A DNA stretch of 7,277 nucleotides from NCBI GenBank assembly GCA_903862155.1, contig CAIOXF010000233.1, positions 1 to 7,277 of the forward strand, given 5' to 3'. Under the pieces are notes generated by a model. That model was not told the DNA's origin. It was given only the letters and a program-made list of their open reading frames with translations, and ran no database searches. The DNA is from an uncultured cyanobacterium (GTDB taxonomy: Bacteria > Cyanobacteriota > Cyanobacteriia > PCC-6307 > Cyanobiaceae). Of this stretch, positions 5,593 to 7,277 are shown in pieces. The position numbers and the translations under genes are program-made. How positions within the stretch are numbered: position 1 is the first letter of the stretch; the number at the start of each line of letters is the position of its first letter.

Positions 5593-6276
5593 GTGCCCCT
5601 TGAACTGCCCAGCCCCTCCGGCCTGATCGTGTCGGTGCAGGCGCCGGAAGGCTCCCCCATGCGCGATCCGGAGGTGATTGCCGCCATGGCGGAAGCCTCC
5701 CTGCGCAATGGGGCCACCGGCGTGCGGCTGGAGAGCCCTGAGCACATCGGCGCGGTACGGCGCCGCTGCCCCGAGGCCCTGATCATTGGCCTGTGGAAGC
5801 GCACCTTCCCGGGCAGCTCCGTTTACATCACTCCTCGCTGGGAGGAGGTCCGGGCCGTTTGGGGAGCCGGGGCTGATGTGGTGGCCATCGATGCCACCGA
5901 GCGTGCGCGACCTGGCAACGAGGAGTTGGCGAGCCTGGTGCGCCGCGTCCGCGAGGAACTGGGCGCCCCCCTGATGGCCGATGTGGACTCCCTCGCCAAC
6001 GGCCTGCGGGCCGCAGAGCTGGGCTGCGCCTGGGTGGGCACCACCCTGTATGGCTATACCGAAGCCACCGCCGGCCAGAAGCCCCCGGCCTGGGACGTGC
6101 TCGGCCCCCTGCGGGAGCAGCTGCCGGCGGCCACGGCCCTGATCTGCGAAGGCGGCATCGCCAGCGCTGAGCAGGCCCGCCGCGCCCTCGATCTGGGGGC
6201 TGACGCGGCCGTGGTGGGCACCGCCATCACCGGCGTGGATCTGCAGGTGGCCGCCTATGTGAAAGCCCTCGGCTGA
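5593..6276 (+). CDS. nanE: N-acetylmannosamine-6-phosphate 2-epimerase
   Basis: Cytoplasmic TIM-barrel enzyme of the NanE family that interconverts ManNAc-6-phosphate and GlcNAc-6-phosphate, feeding amino sugars into cell-wall or central metabolism. The GTG at 5593 gives 227 residues, the usual family length. The open frame extends further upstream, but those residues (from a GTG at 5380) are low-complexity Arg/Ala/Pro and overlap the previous gene. By comparison with Clostridium perfringens NanE, the key residues are present: Gln16 (SVQAPEG), Arg45, catalytic Lys69 (GLWKRTF), Asp100 (AIDAT), Asp130 (MADVDS) and Glu186 (ICEGGI). GTTLYGYT (149-156) and DLGADAAVVGTAIT (200-213) form the phosphate-binding end of the barrel. 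It begins 5 bases after the preceding stop with no clear ribosome binding site, so coupling is likely. No other sialic acid or ManNAc gene is in the window, so its physiological role here is open. Confidence 0.9.
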   Translation: MPLELPSPSGLIVSVQAPEGSPMRDPEVIAAMAEASLRNGATGVRLESPEHIGAVRRRCPEALIIGLWKRTFPGSSVYITPRWEEVRAVWGAGADVVAIDATERARPGNEELASLVRRVREELGAPLMADVDSLANGLRAAELGCAWVGTTLYGYTEATAGQKPPAWDVLGPLREQLPAATALICEGGIASAEQARRALDLGADAAVVGTAITGVDLQVAAYVKALG

Positions 6277-6289
6277 GGGCCGAGGGCTT
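6263..6289. terminator. Perfect 11-bp hairpin at the nanE stop, likely bidirectional terminator
   Basis: AAGCCCTCGGC (6263-6273) and GCCGAGGGCTT (6279-6289) are exact inverted repeats around a 5-base loop that contains the nanE TGA stop. It lies between convergent genes, where a shared terminator is expected. Neither side has a long U-run: rightward CTTCAG follows, and leftward the stem runs into only a short TTT. Lack of a U-tract is common in cyanobacterial terminators. Confidence 0.6.
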
Positions 6290-6309
6290 CAGAGGGCTGG
6301 AGTGCCGGG

Positions 6310-6323
6310 GGGGCCAGGGCCCC
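6310..6323. terminator. Second short GC hairpin between nanE and groEL
   Basis: GGGGC (6310-6314) pairs with GCCCC (6319-6323) around CAGG. It is 13 bases past the groEL stop on the minus strand and could help end groEL transcription. The stem is only 5 bp (6 with a tight loop) and no U-run follows, so at this GC content it may be chance. Confidence 0.25.
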
Positions 6324-6335
6324 ACCAGCAGAGGA

Positions 6336-7277
<942 letters not shown>

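Overview
The window is very GC-rich, densely packed bacterial DNA. The best fit is a picocyanobacterium of the Cyanobium/Synechococcus (alpha-cyanobacterial) group. The reasons are the cyanobacterial character of the cytochrome oxidase subunit II and haem A/haem O synthase proteins, the gene order (oxidase subunits facing ctaA-ctaB, followed by a DrrAB-like ABC transporter, an unknown protein, nanE and groEL) as I remember it from marine and freshwater Synechococcus, the frequent GTG starts, and the absence of the complete HIP1 octamer GCGATCGC common in many other cyanobacteria. The taxonomic call is inference; no rRNA or other marker is present.

Left end (1-832, minus strand): the end of an aa3-type cytochrome c oxidase operon. 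ctaC (subunit II) is followed 3 bases after its stop by an ATG whose first three codons are visible and which is probably the start of ctaD. A region of about 136 bp (833-968) separates ctaC from the rightward genes and must hold both promoters. It contains a partial palindrome covering the ribosome binding site of ctaA.

Centre (969-6276, plus strand): six closely spaced co-directional genes. ctaB (haem B to haem O) and ctaA (haem O to haem A) make the haem A cofactor of the oxidase encoded on the other side of the divergent promoter; ctaB overlaps ctaA by 8 bp. Next come an ABC ATPase and an ABC-2 permease of the DrrA/DrrB type, separated by 75 bp containing a GC-rich hairpin. A protein of unknown function with a Pro/Ala-rich C-terminal region follows, then nanE (N-acetylmannosamine-6-phosphate 2-epimerase), which starts 5 bases after the preceding stop.

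Right end (6336-7277, minus strand): the C-terminal 313 codons of a GroEL chaperonin, convergent with nanE and cut by the window edge. Two hairpins lie at the convergent junction; the stronger has the nanE stop codon in its loop.

The organising theme of the left half is respiratory oxidase biogenesis. The transporter, the unknown protein and nanE may be in the same transcript but have no demonstrated link to it. I found no mobile element, CRISPR array, tRNA or rRNA, and no gene-free stretch over 300 bases. I did not find a clearly new multi-gene system; the most interesting leads are the repeated association of a DrrAB-like transporter with haem A synthesis genes, the unknown 212-residue protein, and several candidate RNA structures at gene junctions.
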